Source: Utricularia gibba
Taxonomy: Eukaryota > Streptophyta > Magnoliopsida > Lamiales > Lentibulariaceae
Direction: 5' to 3'
DNA: 64,000 bases
NCBI GenBank assembly: GCA_002189035.1
Contig: NEEC01000002.1
Span: forward strand, 2,914,001-2,978,000
Shown: one piece after another, positions 37,868 through 50,600 of the stretch
Layout of the letters: the number at the start of each line of letters is the position of its first letter
Position numbering within the stretch: the first letter of the stretch is position 1
Translations under genes and position numbers: made by a program
Notes under the pieces: generated by a model
Told to the model about the DNA's origin: nothing
Database searches by the model: none
Seen by the model: only the letters and a program-made list of their open reading frames with translations

Positions 37868-38480
37868 AATGTAACCCTCTAATTTAAATAGATTAACAAC
37901 CCATCAAAACAAGGTGATTTTGATGCTTAGAAAGAAATCCATACAACTCTACTCTTAAGAGAATAAATCTCATGCAACTAGACTATTAAAAAAATGGAAA
38001 TTAGGAGGTACACTTCAAAAAGAAGAGAAATTGGAAGTGATAATATTTAAACATCACAAATTCAAAAGCTTGATAAATCAAAAGTGATCAAACAATCAAA
38101 AGAGGAGAAATTCCATATAAGATTCATGAAAATGAACTAAAGATTCTTCAAATAATACATTTCTAGGATATTTATACTTTAGAGTTGAGCTCTAATATTA
38201 TAAAGCTCAAATTAAATTAAAAAAAGGCTATCAAATCCAATAGCAAACATCAATGATGATGACATGTTTTGGGCTTTAAGATAGATTGAATTTGAAATAA
38301 TTGAGCTCTTTTGGTTGAAAAAATTTAAACCCCACTTCTAACCTAATATGGTTGAGTAGATTCTTGAGTGTAGTTTCAATCTTCTTACTCTTAATCTTTG
38401 TGATTAATCCAAGTGAAATGATTTTGTTATTTAAAATATCTACTTGTGCCACATCCTCAATATTCTTTAAATGCTCATCA
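37868..38480 (-). repeat. 3' LTR of gypsy element A
   Basis: This segment is a degraded direct repeat of 45083-45700. Shared blocks include TTCAAAAGCTTGATAA, TCATGAAAATGAA, ACATCAATGATGATGA, CTAACCTAATATGGTTGAGT and CATCCTCAATATTCTT. Since the coding region between them reads on the minus strand, this copy is the 3' LTR. A purine-rich tract on the minus strand at about 38490-38525 is a candidate polypurine tract. Edges are approximate. Confidence 0.75.
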
Positions 38481-38899
38481 TTATTTTGCTGGGGTTCTTT
38501 ATCCCCCTCTTCTTTAGAAAGATTCATCCGTAAATCTACATCGATTTCGAAAAGGGATAAATCAACAACATTGAAAGTTAAATGAACAAAATAATCACCT
38601 GGTATCATTCACACGTTCAACAAATTGGAAAGGTTCATTTCCACAAGGATGAAGTTTTGACTTCCTCTTGATGGGAAACCTCTACTTCTTGAGATGAAGC
38701 CAAACTCAATCTCTAGGTTCAAACACAATTTTGCATCTACCCTTGTTTGATGTTGATGCATACTTTGCATTGCTGGACTCAATCTAATGTTTCACCTTCT
38801 CATACATTCTTTAGATTGCTTCAGCCCTTTTTGTGCCATCTAAACTAACTTTTTCATCACAAGACAAAGATAACATATTCAAAAGTGTAATCAAAAGTG

Positions 38900-39700
38900 T
38901 AAGAGGATTGAAGCCATAAACAACTTGGAATAAAGATAACCTAGTAGTGTGCACCATTCGATTGTAAGCAAATTCAACAAGTGGCAAACATTTCTCCTAA
39001 GTTTTAAGATTAGATTTAATCCAAGTAAGGTAGAAAGTGTGCGATTTGTTACCTTAGTTTGCACATTAGTTTGAGGATAACAAGTTGTTGAGTATAAGAA
39101 CTTATTGCCAAGTTTACACCAAAGGACTCTTTAAAAATGATTGAGCAATCTTGCATCGTGATCAAAGATGATTGTGAGTGGCATTTTATGAAGTCTAACA
39201 ACTTCTTTAAAGAAGAGATCAACCACATGAGATGCATTATTGGTTTTGTGACAATAAATAAAGTGTGCTATATTTGAAAATCTATCTACAACAACAAAAA
39301 TCGAATATTTACCTATTTGGATATGAGGTAAACCTAAAACAAAGTTGATAGAAATGTCCACTCAAGTTTGGGAACGAGTAAGAAGTGGAGTATACAAAGA
39401 TGAAGGGCAATTGTGGATTTAGCCTTCTTATAAGAAATACATTTATCACAAACTCTTTCAACGTCACTTCTCATGTGTGGTCAAAAATAATGTTGAGAAA
39501 GAGTATCAATAGTCTTTTTGTCACCAAAATATCTCATTAATATACTACCATTAGCTTCCCTAACAATCAAATCACGTATGAAATAAGAAGGAATGCACAA
39601 CCCATGTTTTCTATAAAGAAAGCCATATTTCCTAAAGAATAATCTATATGAAACAAGTTCACATGACATATTAATGCCCCCAAAATTATGTTCATAAGCA
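38900..39700 (-). pseudogene. gypsy A integrase remnant
   Basis: Minus-strand fragments match the integrase: a zinc-binding-like segment with LCIPSYFIRDLIVREAN and the catalytic core [20 protein letters not shown] with RFSNIAHFI. Frames are broken several times. Confidence 0.75.
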
Positions 39701-39805
39701 TATAAATCAATAATGGAGACAAATCATAGAATTCTAACATTAATCATCACATGCTCTTTACTTTTTTTTTATATTTAATCACATATGGAAATGTGTCAAT
39801 GAATT

Positions 39806-40200
39806 CCCATAACGACCCACTCACACCTAACACGATATTGTCTGCTTCGGGTACCCAACCCTCATGGTTTTACGTTTTCCCCACATTCCGTCCGACTTCC
39901 CAAAGGGTCATCCATCTGCACATTACCCCTGGGCAAGCATGCTTAACTCTGGAGTTCTTGTGAAGGATCCTCCAGTGTGCTAGGGAAAAAGCCTTGTGCT
40001 AGATTTATATAGTTATTCCTTCTTAATCTCATCCTCTCCCTCGTCTATGATCGATTTGGGATTCACCTAAGGCCCTTCCTTTTGACCCTTCCGTGGGGCG
40101 GGACGTCACATCCCCCCCCCCTCCCTTGGAAACTCAGCGTCCTCAATGAGGTTTGCCCCACCACCGATCACGCGTCTGAGTTTGGCTTTGATACCAATTT
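39806..40200 (-). mobile_element. Cassandra-like retroelement piece with 5S rRNA-related LTR
   Basis: Reading the minus strand there is a primer-binding site TTGGTATCAAAGCC (40197-40184), about 55 bases, a polypurine tract of A/G (40128-40111), then an LTR starting TGTGACGTCC at 40110. The LTR contains a 5S-rRNA-like domain (about 39970-39885): GGATCC, AGAACTCCAGAGTTAAGC, ATGCTTG, GATGGATGACCC and TGGGAAGT, in the 5S order covering box A and box C. This is the hallmark of Cassandra TRIM elements. The 5' LTR is not intact. It lies inside gypsy element A. Confidence 0.8.
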
Positions 40201-41101
40201 GTTATGAGCCTCTCGTTAGAGGATGAGATGATTTATTATAAAGAAAGACTACTGATACCACATACTACCTCGTTACCGACTCAGATCATAAGTGCAGTTC
40301 ATAATGCTTACCATGAGGGATATGCTAAGACCATTCATATAGTCATGTCCAAATTTTTCTGCCTGAAATGAAGGCCCAAATTCAAGAATTTATCAAACAA
40401 TGTGTTGTTTGCCAAAAGAACAAGATGGAGCAATTGAGGCCTACGGAATGCTGCAGCCTCTCCCTATTCCACATGCCATTTGGGCAGTATTTCCATGGAT
40501 TTTGTGGAAAGTTTACCCCCTTCTAATTTTAAACAGGTGATTATGGTTGTGGTGGATCGATTGTCTAAATATGCACATTTTATAGCTCTATCTCACCTCT
40601 TTACTATTGCTTTGGTTGCTAAACATTTTTTTGATGAGATCTTTAAGCTGCATGGGTCGCCTAAAACTATTGTAAGTGATAGGGATCGCATTTTCATTGG
40701 ACATTTTTGGAAGGAGTTGTTGGGATTACTAGGCACACGGTTATGTTACTCTACAATGTACCACCCGCAAATGGACGGCCAAACTGAAATCGTCAACAAG
40801 GTGTTGAAAACTTATCTTCGCTACTTCACAAGTGAGAAATTGAATCAATGGACAGCTTGGTTGCCATGGGCAGAATACTCCTATAACACGAGTTCCCACA
40901 GTAACCTGGTTGCCATGGGTAAAATATCTCAATTGAATTTATGTGTAGAGACAGCTTTTGGTAATTAATTTGACTTTTTCACATCTTACAAGATAGGGAA
41001 CGAGAAGAAGGCTGCGTTCAAGCCTCTGATCGCAGAAGATTTCGCTTGCAATTGTCTGGTGACGAGAGCTCAAGGAGTAGCAACGTCGGAGGCTCGTAAC
41101 A
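40200..41101 (+). mobile_element. gypsy B integrase fragment bounded by 13-bp inverted repeats
   Basis: The plus strand encodes a second gypsy integrase: a zinc-finger-like part (CVVCQKNK), then ISMDFVESLPPS, VVDRLSKYAHFI, SPKTIVSDRD and YHPQMDGQTEIVNK, with the catalytic D, D and E context visible. Upstream a frameshift separates the zinc part. The unit starts TGTTATGAGCCTC and ends GAGGCTCGTAACA, near-perfect inverted termini with one mismatch. It is opposite in strand to gypsy A, so it is a separate insertion. How it relates to the adjoining Cassandra-like piece is unresolved. Confidence 0.75.
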
Positions 41102-41109
41102 ATTTCACC

Positions 41110-42200
41110 TACTTAACATGTCTTCTATTAAGCTTCTCTTGATCCTTTAAATGCTTTAGAGACTCATGATCAGTGTGTATCACGAATTCCTTAAGCCACA
41201 AGCAGTCATATCATGTTTTCAAAGTTCTAACCAATGCATACAACTCCTTGTCATAGGTTGGATAGTTGAGGGCGGTGCCATAAACCTTCTCACTAAAATA
41301 AACAAGTGGACATCTATTTTGCATCAATATAGCACCAATACTTAAGCGTGATGTATCACATTCAATTTCAAAAGTGTCAGAAAAATTTGGAAGAGCTAGG
41401 AGAGATGTTGATCAAAGTTTATCCATGAGTTGTGTGAAGGCTTGTTGTAGCTCGTCTCTCCAATGAAATGAGTGATTTTTCTTGATCAATTGAGTGTGGG
41501 GTGCTTTTATGGTGTTGAAATCCTTAACAAATCGTCTTTAGAAGCTTGTTAAGTCATGAAAACTCTTCAATTCACCAACTGAGGTAGATGTTGGTAATAA
41601 CACATAGTTTTGAGTACTTTAGGATAGTGAAATAATTAGTGTTATATTACAAAACTTGGATTCTATCATTTCTTTCTGTGTTTTTGTGATTAGAGATAGT
41701 GTTTGTGTCTTTTACTCTTCATTGGGTAATGCATCATATTCCTACATCACTAACACCATAGCGTAAAAAAGAGATGTTATTCATGTAAAAGACACACTTC
41801 TTGATGTTAGCAAACAACATCTTTTTCCTAAGAGTATCTAATACATCCCTCAAACAATATACATGTTCATCAATACTTTTGCTATGGATCAGAATATCAT
41901 CAAAATAAATAATTACAAATCTACTTATAAAAGATCTAAGAACGTGATTCATTAATCTCATAAAAATGCTAGGAGCATTAGTCAAACTAAAAGCCATAAC
42001 AACCCACTCATACAAATCAAATTTGGTTTTGAAAGCAGTTTTCCACTCATCAACTTACTTCATTCTAATATGATGATATCCATCCCTCAAATCAATTTTA
42101 GTAAAAACATGAGTATCATGCAATTCATCAAGCATATCTTCAAGTCTAGAGATAGAATATCTATACTTTAGTCATGTTGTTGATGGCTCGACAATCAGTG
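41110..42200 (-). pseudogene. gypsy A reverse transcriptase and RNase H remnant
   Basis: The minus strand encodes FSLTNAPSIFMRLMNHVLR and the reverse-transcriptase catalytic motif YFDDILIHS (about 41850-41900), then the RNase H region with [15 protein letters not shown] and [20 protein letters not shown] and [11 protein letters not shown]. Several stops are present. Confidence 0.8.
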
Positions 42201-42652
42201 CATATACACCAAGTTCCAGCAGATTTAGGAACCAAAAAAATTGACATAGAGCAAGGACTCATGCTTTCTCATACAAATCCTTTAGACATCAATTCTTCAA
42301 CATGCATTTGTATTTCGTTCGTTTCTTCTAGATTGGCACAATATGCTGGTCGATTGGGGAGTTGTTCTCTTGACATGAGATCAACTTGTTGCTCAATCCC
42401 TCTAATGGGAGGTAATCCGTGAAGTTCTCTTGAAAATACATCTTGATATCTTTGTAAGAGAAAAACAACACAAGATGAAATGAGTTGAGTATTATTAGGA
42501 AAATAAAAACTTCTTCCTCATACATAAGTAGAAGAAATGGTTGTCTAACATGCAAAGAGTGTTTAAGCTCACTTGATCTAATTAAGAGACTCTCATCTTT
42601 TCTCTCAATTTTTATCACTCTCATGTTTTCATTTTCTGTTTTGCACTTATTC

Positions 42653-44260
42653 TCACCATTTTTTTCCACTAAATTCCTTCCCACATCTTGCTTTCACTCC
42701 ATTTTTTTGAATCTTTTTTTCACTTATTTTCACTCCACTCTCATTTTGCTTTTCTCCACTTATCTCTCCTTCCTTAAGCATGACCTCGTGATTCTCATTT
42801 GTGCCATGTAGTGCTCTAGCATCACTTAGGATCATGAAATGCTCTTCTAAATTGCAAGGTTTTGGATGCCTCACAATTGGTAATTGCAATTTCTTCAGCA
42901 AGATGTTGCTAATAATATTAGTATAACTACCTCCATCAATAATCAATCTACAAACTTTGTCATTCACAAAGCAACATGTTTGAAACAAGTTTTATTTTTG
43001 TTCATCATTGTCCTTAAGTCCAATATTAAGTGTTTTTCGAGTGACTAACACTTCTGCAGAAATAGACATTTCATCCTCATCACTCAATATAGCTTCTATC
43101 TCCACGAGATCATCATTATTTTCACTAATCACTTCTCCATTGACTCTCATCACCATGGCTCTTTTATTTGGACGTTCAGAACCAATATGTTCATGTCCAA
43201 GCAATTGATGCATTTTATGTTCTTTATAGTACCCTTAGAAGGTGTTGTTCGCTCCCCTTTCTTGAAACTTTATGAGGTGTCGAATTTGGGGTGTTCCATG
43301 GATGACTTCCTTTTAGTTCTCTCCTACATCTCTTTTGTGTCTCCAAATTTCGAACTAGGAGCCCTTTTATTGAAATCTCGATCAAAGTTCTTGTTTGAGA
43401 GTTGTTTCTCAATTTTTGTTGCCATATGAATCATGTCATCATCCTCAATGTAATGTTGAAACTCCACAATATTTGCAATCTCAATGTAATAACTGTTTTC
43501 TTATCTTCACTAAGTTTTGCTCTAATCATTAATATCTCTATTTCTTGCCAATATTTTTCCATTGACCTTGAATCCTGTTTGAGATTTTGTAATCATTGAT
43601 AAACTTCTCTTTGGTAATGACATAACACAAATCATTTCATCTTAGCTCAAGTATCAATTAGTTCCTCAAAGTTAATCCTTCTTTTATTTATCAATTGATC
43701 CCATCAAATTACAACATATTTAGTGAATTCTATGGAAGCCAATCTGATTTTCTTGCCTTCAGAAAAATTGTCACAATCAAAGGTATGTTCCACTCGAGTT
43801 TTTCATTGCAGATAAGCATCTGAATCATTCTTTCATTGAAATTAGTGAATTTTCATCTTGATGTTATTAGCATGCCTTTCATTTCTTTCTTCCTCTCTCC
43901 TACCTCCTTGGTCTCAAAATCTTCTTCTATCATCATGGACATTGTTATTTTCACCATGTTCAAGGTACTCTCTTCTTCATCATCATTCATGATTCTTATC
44001 TTTTCTTCCAATGCTTCTTTTCACTTCATTGATCAATAAAATCAAGTTCAATGTAGTTGCATTGAGGCATTCGCACACCTCAATCCCTTCCAGAAGCATG
44101 ATTATTTCGTACACCTTCGTTCTTCGAATATCTTGAAGAGAATATTCACGCTCATCAAGTCTGGCATTAATATTTTCCAGAACACAATGCACTCTTGCAA
44201 ATTCTTGTTGCATGACTCTCAAACTGAACTTGTCATCCAATGAGTCATTTTTTCTCAAAC
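42653..44260 (-). pseudogene. gypsy A gag and protease-region remnant
   Basis: Gag-like fragments lie at about 44260-43400. A decayed zinc knuckle with GHEHIGSERPNKRAMV (final Cys lost) is near 43190, followed by an acidic linker. A pepsin-like protease region has CRLIIDGGSYTNIIS and KLQLPIVRHPKP (about 42960-42860). Frames are broken. Confidence 0.65.
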
Positions 44261-45082
44261 AGCAAGGTAGAGAAGAAAATAAAGCAAAAGATTAAAGAAA
44301 CACACACAAAGTTTACCACTCAATCATCATCTTCAAGTCCTTGATGCACTCGTTAACATCATCATGCTTAATCTCATAGTATCTCAATAATTAATCACTT
44401 CCATATTGGTAATAGTTTTGGTGTTATGATTGGGTTAAGTTAGAGTAATAGTATTATTTGAGTCAAGATAGAGACAAGGGAGAGTAGTTGAATTAAAAAA
44501 AAGAACTCAATAAGTTGGTTGCTTATTGGAGTAGATGAATAAGAGGAATAGACAATAAACTAAATAGAAGATGAATGGGCTCTAAACTCAAAATATATTG
44601 CTTGTGGGGATTCTAAAAATAGAGGAATGGACAATAAACAAAGAGAATAGTCAAATGGGATAATAGAGACAAGTAAATGAGAAGGAATAAAGATTGAAAT
44701 TAAAGAAAACAATAATAAAGAGGATGTTTGATAGAATAGTTGAAATAGAAGGATGGGTAATAAATAAACAAAGTTTCATAATAGATGATAGCGACAAGTG
44801 ATAGGTGTTCACCTTTACCCTTCTTCTCTTTCACAAACTTGAAGTTGATATTCAATGTGTTATTGTTAATTGAAATTGAAATTCGAGTTCTTTCTCAATG
44901 AACTTTCTTTACACCTTTTTGTTTGTTTGTTTGTTTTTTTTTTTTTTGTTTTGCCAAAACCTGAAATATGGAGAAGGCAATGGATGTTTTTTTTTTTTTT
45001 TTGGAATAAACATAAAGAGAAGAACTAAAAGAAGAGCAAGATACTCATATAGAGAAGAAACTCCAAAGTTCTAATACCAAAT

Positions 45083-45700
45083 GATGTGACCCTTTAATTT
45101 AAAAAGTTTTGCAATCCACAAACATGAGATGATTTTAATGCTTAGAAAGAAATCCACCAAAGTCTACTTACAAGAGAATGAATCTCTTACAACCAAATTA
45201 TGAAAGAAAGGGAAATTAGAAGCCACATTTTAAAAAGATGAGAGATTGGAAATGATAATCCTTATATATCACAAGTTCAAAAGCTTGATAAGTCAAGAGT
45301 GTTTAAGTTTTCAAAAGAAAAGAAATTCTTCAAAAGATTCATGAAAATGAATTAAAGGTACTTTAAAAAGTACATTTTTAAAGTATTTATATTTTAAATT
45401 TGAGCTCTAATATTTTAAATCTAAACTAAATTAAAAGAAAGATTATCAAGTCCAATAGCACACATCAATGATGATAATCCATTTTGAGCTCTCGCATAAA
45501 TCCACTTTGAAGTAATTGAACTCATTTGATTGAAAAACTTTAACTTAACTTCTAACCTAATATGGTTGAGTAGATTCTTGAATGTAACATCAATCTTCTT
45601 ATTCTTACTTCTTGTGATTGGTACAAGTGGAATGATCTTTTATCCAAAATATCAACTTGTGTCACATCCTCAATATTCTTCAAATGTCCATCATCATTTG
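45083..45700 (-). repeat. 5' LTR of gypsy element A
   Basis: Direct-repeat partner of 37868-38480, with the same blocks in the same order. The inner edge (TGATGTGACCC at about 45083) adjoins a TGGTATTAGAAC primer-binding site on the minus strand. Edges are approximate. Confidence 0.75.
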
Positions 45701-47006
45701 TTAGTTCATTGAATCGATAGTTCATTAACAATATGGTTTTTGCTTGAAATTAGAATTATAAACCTTGAACTAAGTTGAAATCGAAATTGAACCGTATGGT
45801 TTTGATTCAAACTTGGAATCATAAACATGAAATCGAATTGAAACCATAACAATACTATATGGTTTTGGTTTAAAAGATAATTTTAAATGTTAAAAATTAA
45901 TTTAAAAATAAAAATTGTATTTACGAGTTATTTTAATTCTATATACATGCAATTATCAATAAATAATTTAATTTAGCATATTTTTTAAAATATACATAAA
46001 TATTAAAATAAATATTTATATTATTTTGAAATGTATTTGCAGTTATCCACATGAAACATTTTGGATGTTTGAAGAACATTTTTATAGTTATAAAAAAATA
46101 TGATTAAATGTGGGATGAGGAGTTGATATTAGGATTTCTTAAAAACTAATTTTATCAAATTTTTAAACAGTTGAAGACTAATAACACTTATTATTTCAAA
46201 ATAGAGGATTGTGTATACCAAACTATTTATATAAAAAATAAGCAATAAATTGTTTGGAATTGAAAATACCAATTTTCTAAATAATGGAGGATCAAATATA
46301 TCATTATTTTGAACTAGTAGATATTAATTATATCAAAATTTTAAATAGTAAAAATGAATATTATGCAATAGAATCTTTTATGATTTTTATAAATTTTATA
46401 AATAGTGGACACTATTGGTATCATGTGACTATGTATGAATATTAGGTTTAGAACAGGATTTTATTTAGGTTGAATAATTATAAACATTTTTTTTGTATGA
46501 ATTTGAATTATAATATTTGACTTTGGATCCATTCAAAAAAAATACAAAGTTATTATATATTGTAGATCTATTAGTATTGAAGATTAAGTACATTTTTTTC
46601 TTTTTTTTTTAAAAAAGAAAGAATTAAGCGGGTACTAATATTTGGTAATGAAAAAGCAAAATGACGAAGATTTTGCTGCAGTAGATATGCATATGCATAC
46701 AACTCAGTAGGTTACAAGGAATATAAACATAAATAAGTAGAAGCTCATATTTCTCTGTTGACATGGGGATGCAGATCACACGAGACCTGCTACAAGACCC
46801 TGAGGCGTTATGCGAAGGGTGCATAATTCAAGACACTTTGAATCAAAAACTGACGCCTACTGCGAGAGAAACCCAAGGCAAACAGTCGAGAAACAAATCA
46901 GGCGATGCGCATGAAAGATTTCCATTTTGAAATAGAGATTTGGCCCATAGGTTGCTGCTTGGGTTTCATTATGCATTTGAGGCAGCTGGTAGGTGTTCTG
47001 TATGGA
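45701..47006. other. AT-rich intergenic DNA and ELM2-gene 3' region
   Basis: No recognised gene or element to about 46620. The remainder is GC-richer and is most likely the 3' untranslated region of the next gene. Confidence 0.5.
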
Positions 47007-48326
47007 TTATTTTTCTGTTTCATCGCTCAGCTCAGGAGCAGAGATGCGTCCAGAAGTGATGCCATTCTCTCCACTGCTGGTGTCTCTAGATGTAGCCTCA
47101 GGCTCAGGCCAGAAGTTGTCAAACCAGCTTAGATCAGCACCCAATTCATGGTCACCAAAAGACTCCACCGTGGAGTCTTCATCTGCATCTTCTTCTCCAA
47201 TGAGATGGAAGACGGTGTTCTGCATTTGGTGATAATCATCATCATCCGCCTCCCATGGATGTGATGGGTGATGATGGGCTCCTCGCCATTCTTCATCATC
47301 ATCACTGTCTATCTCCAAAACAAAGGATCTATTCTGCACAGCCCTCTTGTGGAGCATGAACACATTGAAGTAGTAGCTAACAAGTTCCATCATTGTGCGG
47401 TTTGGAAATGTATCCCTGAGGTGCCTCCAGAAATTTCTACCATGTGACTTAGGATTGGAGGATACAACCTCCTGAAAAATGAGCCTTTCTTCCGGGATCC
47501 ATTTTGATGCCACTGCCTCACCCATATCGTGGAAACCTAGATCCGAGAATTTGTCATTTCCAACAGCCCGCAGGAATTTTTCTCTCGCTTCCTCCACATG
47601 TTGTTGGACACATCTCATGGACCCCATGTCCAGGCAGCTGCATTCTGTTCTACCTTGCCCAGCTCTGAATCCGTCAACGTCTGAGTCATTTACATCAGGA
47701 AGTGACAAGACACAAGATCCCATAAGTCTCTGTTCCCGATCAATCTCCATAGACAGACTGTCATCGGAAATTCTGCTATGGCAACCACTAGCACCCCATA
47801 GAGGAACTAATGCTTGATGATCTGGGCCAATGGGAACTTGCTTCCTTGGGGGGCAATTGAATACAGTTGCATAAGGATCTACATGAGGTTCAGGGGATTG
47901 TTCTGGGATGCTTAAATGAATATATCCCGGAAGAGTTGACCAACCAGGGGTGCTTCCATTTCCAACATCTTCTTCATTACTCCTGGTGGTCACCAATAAT
48001 AATGGTTCGGTTGCATTTGGTTTTTTGTCAGTGGTTAAACCACTAACTTTTCCATCTTGAAACCCCAAGTCAAGCTCGAGTTCACAAAAATTGCTACCTG
48101 TGATATGTTGGAATGTTAATCAAAAGACAAATTTATTTCGAAACTAACCAGAAGCATAACTTTAGATGTACCACCCGACTAGCTTACCAAGGGAATAGCT
48201 AGTCTGATTCATTACACGAGATTCCTCTACATTTGATGGAGATTTTACGTAATATTCAACTAACTTGGACTGTTTGAAAGAAGGCTCAGGAAAATCTTCC
48301 TCGCCCCAACATCGTTTGATACCCAT
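47007..48326 (-). CDS. ELM2/SANT-like nuclear protein (At1g26580 type)
   Basis: Two exons (48326-48188 and 48097-47007) join in frame to 409 residues. The start MGIKRCWGEEDFPEPSFKQ is a typical N-terminus of this plant family. The middle has a SANT/Myb-like block: WIPEERLIFQEVV, NFWRHLRDTFPNRT and MELVSYYFNVFMLHKRAVQNR. The C-terminus is very acidic, with DSDDDEEWRG and a second acidic cluster. Proteins with this arrangement are thought to act in chromatin complexes; no direct function is shown here. Family resemblance is from memory of plant ELM2-annotated proteins. The frame is intact. The leader upstream carries a telomere-like CCCTAACCCTA and a long A tract. Confidence 0.8.
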
Positions 48327-49959
48327 AATTTACACTGAAAGATCGGAAAAATTAAGGGTCAGTGACAAAAAAAAAAAAAAAAAAAAAAAAAACCTGTAAA
48401 CATCATAAAGAATTACTATGGATGCAAGAAAGAACAACCTAACATCACAAGAAATTGAGGGTCAAACCCTAACCCTAGGTTTCAACACAAAAATTGTAAA
48501 AAAGCAACATGGAGGATATCAAACCTCAATTCAGAGGACAAAGAATGTAAACCCTCAATCAATTTCCAGATCCAAGAAACCTACATATTAATAATCACAA
48601 AAATTAAGAAAACCCTAATTTTGAAAAAGGATCTCCCGATAAAACTCCGATTCAATTCTATCAAAAGAGGAAAACGGACCAGGATGGCCGAAAATCATTA
48701 GATTTCAAAGATCGAGAGGGGATTCAGACAAACGCACTAGAAATTTTCGAAATTCATAATCTGGGCCAAAACCGTGCACAAACAAGAGGGGATTCAACCA
48801 ATCGCATCAGAAAATCGTCGAATTGAAAAAATTTTGCTGGAAACCAAACGATTACAAAAGATTCCGACTCCTTCGATGTGGAAATTGAAGGCAATCGATT
48901 CAGTTGGCCCAGGGGCAACCTTTCAACGGCGTATCGTTCTCTTCGTAGCGGTGAGGACCCGAATATTATGACCCGGTTTTCGTACGGGAAAAATTGCACA
49001 CCCGCCAATTATTCCCATATAAATAATTAATAAATTTACCGCCGATTTCAGTATTGTACTAAAATAGTCAATTTATTAATAATAGGATAAGTCAAAGAAA
49101 TAAGCACCTCCAAATAATTTATAATTTCAATTCATATAAAAATAATTTTTAAATATAATGTGTAACAGAATCAAAATTAAAAACAAAAAACTTATTCTGG
49201 TAATGTGCAAGTGGGATGCACAATCACAAATGAATTATATTTTAAATCCTAAGTAAAACTATGAATAACAAGTTGAAACAAGAATTGAAATTAAATAAAT
49301 AGACAAAAGATAATAATATTGAATTTAATAAAAAAAAAATAATACCTTAGGATGATTCTAATGATCTCGTTGATGTGGCATTAAATAATTTTAATACATT
49401 TATAAATGTAATTATATGTATATAATTACTTATTTCTTATGTTTAGAATAATAATACCAAAAAAGTGAAAAAATTAAATGTTAAGGAAGTCTTTGATAAA
49501 TGATTTATAATTTTAATTATATGATTCAAGATAAAATATAGTTTATATATTAAATTTGAAATATATTTAATAGATATTTTTAGATATGTTACATTTAATA
49601 ATATATTTGTTTTTATATTTATACCATAAAAATAATTATATTGTCCTTAATATTAATCTATTCGTCCATTCTCCTCCCCATTTATCCTTGGCTCCATTTT
49701 TCTCAAAATGGTTTTGGTCACAAAAGAAAAAAAAAATATGAATAACATTGTTTCTAATCTTATGAATAATCTTCTTATTAAATTTTATTTTTTTATTTGT
49801 GAATTTCTTCATGAATTCCATAATTGACATGTGAAAAAATGCAAAAGTTCATCAAGAATTTGCTAAGTTTTGTTTTTCTAAATACTCATCTATAGATATG
49901 TTTATGCTCCAAAACTATAAGTCGTTATACATAAAACCCTGAGACACGTTAGATTAGAT
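48327..49959. other. leader and promoter of the ELM2-like gene, then AT-rich DNA
   Basis: The 5' leader region (to about 48970) contains an A tract of about 26 bases at 48368-48393 and a telo-box-like CAAACCCTAACCCTAGG at about 48464-48480. Telo-boxes are common in promoters of plant translation and growth genes. Beyond 49000 the DNA is AT-rich without coding signal. Confidence 0.5.
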
Positions 49960-50600
49960 AAACTATAGGTACATGGTTGGATTTTTCATGTTTTTGAATA
50001 ATACTCATTCATCTATCGTGTTTGCATTTAGCTTATTATCTAGATTCATACATTATGTGATGGTATCTTATCTACAATATGCAAAAATGGTGTTGAGACA
50101 CATATTTGGAATCTTGACTTACAGCTTATATTATAATAGAAGCAGCAAGTCTATGTATGATTTTATTGATTTAGACTCTGATGAGCTAATGATTTCAAAA
50201 ACACTTTAGTTTATTTCTTCAATATTCCTCAATTGGAGCATGTTGGAACTCTAAGAAGCAACAAACAATTATCCAATCTATCAAAGAGGCAGATTATATT
50301 GTTGCTTCTTTGATTGATAATTAGGCTAATTGACTAAGAAAAATGCTCACTAATCTTGAAAGAAAGTATCAAGATCTAACAACTATCTATTTTTACTCCA
50401 AAACTGTCACAGTCATGATCAAGGACCTTGTGTTCCATCTGAATATGAAACATATATTAATGAACTATCATTTTTTCTATGAGAAGCAAAAAGATAGTAA
50501 ATTAAAATTCACATACTGTAACTCTAGTGATCAAGCTGCTGATACTTTCATCCAAGTCCTACCTCTAAATCAATTTGAGAAATAGAGAAGTGAGTTAGGT
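49960..50600 (+). mobile_element. second decayed Ty1/copia fragment (RT end, RNase H)
   Basis: Plus-strand text matches the last part of a copia polyprotein: VFAFSLLSRFIHY, YAKMVLRHIFGIL, then KHILMNYHFFYE and CNSSDQAADTFIQVLPLNQF, equal to the usual TKHI...HF and ADI.TK.L motifs. Stops and shifts show it is inactive. No LTRs seen. Confidence 0.75.

Larger units (their letters stand above)
37868..45700 (-). mobile_element. Ty3/gypsy LTR retrotransposon A, decayed, with nested insertions
   Basis: A minus-strand element of about 7.8 kb with two diverged LTRs. Order on the minus strand is gag (about 44260-43200), protease-like region, reverse transcriptase, RNase H, integrase, the standard gypsy arrangement. 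A primer-binding-site-like TGGTATTAGAAC (iMet tRNA type) lies next to the right LTR at about 45070-45082. Many stops and frameshifts show it is inactive. The coding region is split between RNase H (ends about 41105) and integrase (resumes near 39805 with EFIDTFPYVIKYK) by inserted DNA. Confidence 0.85.
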
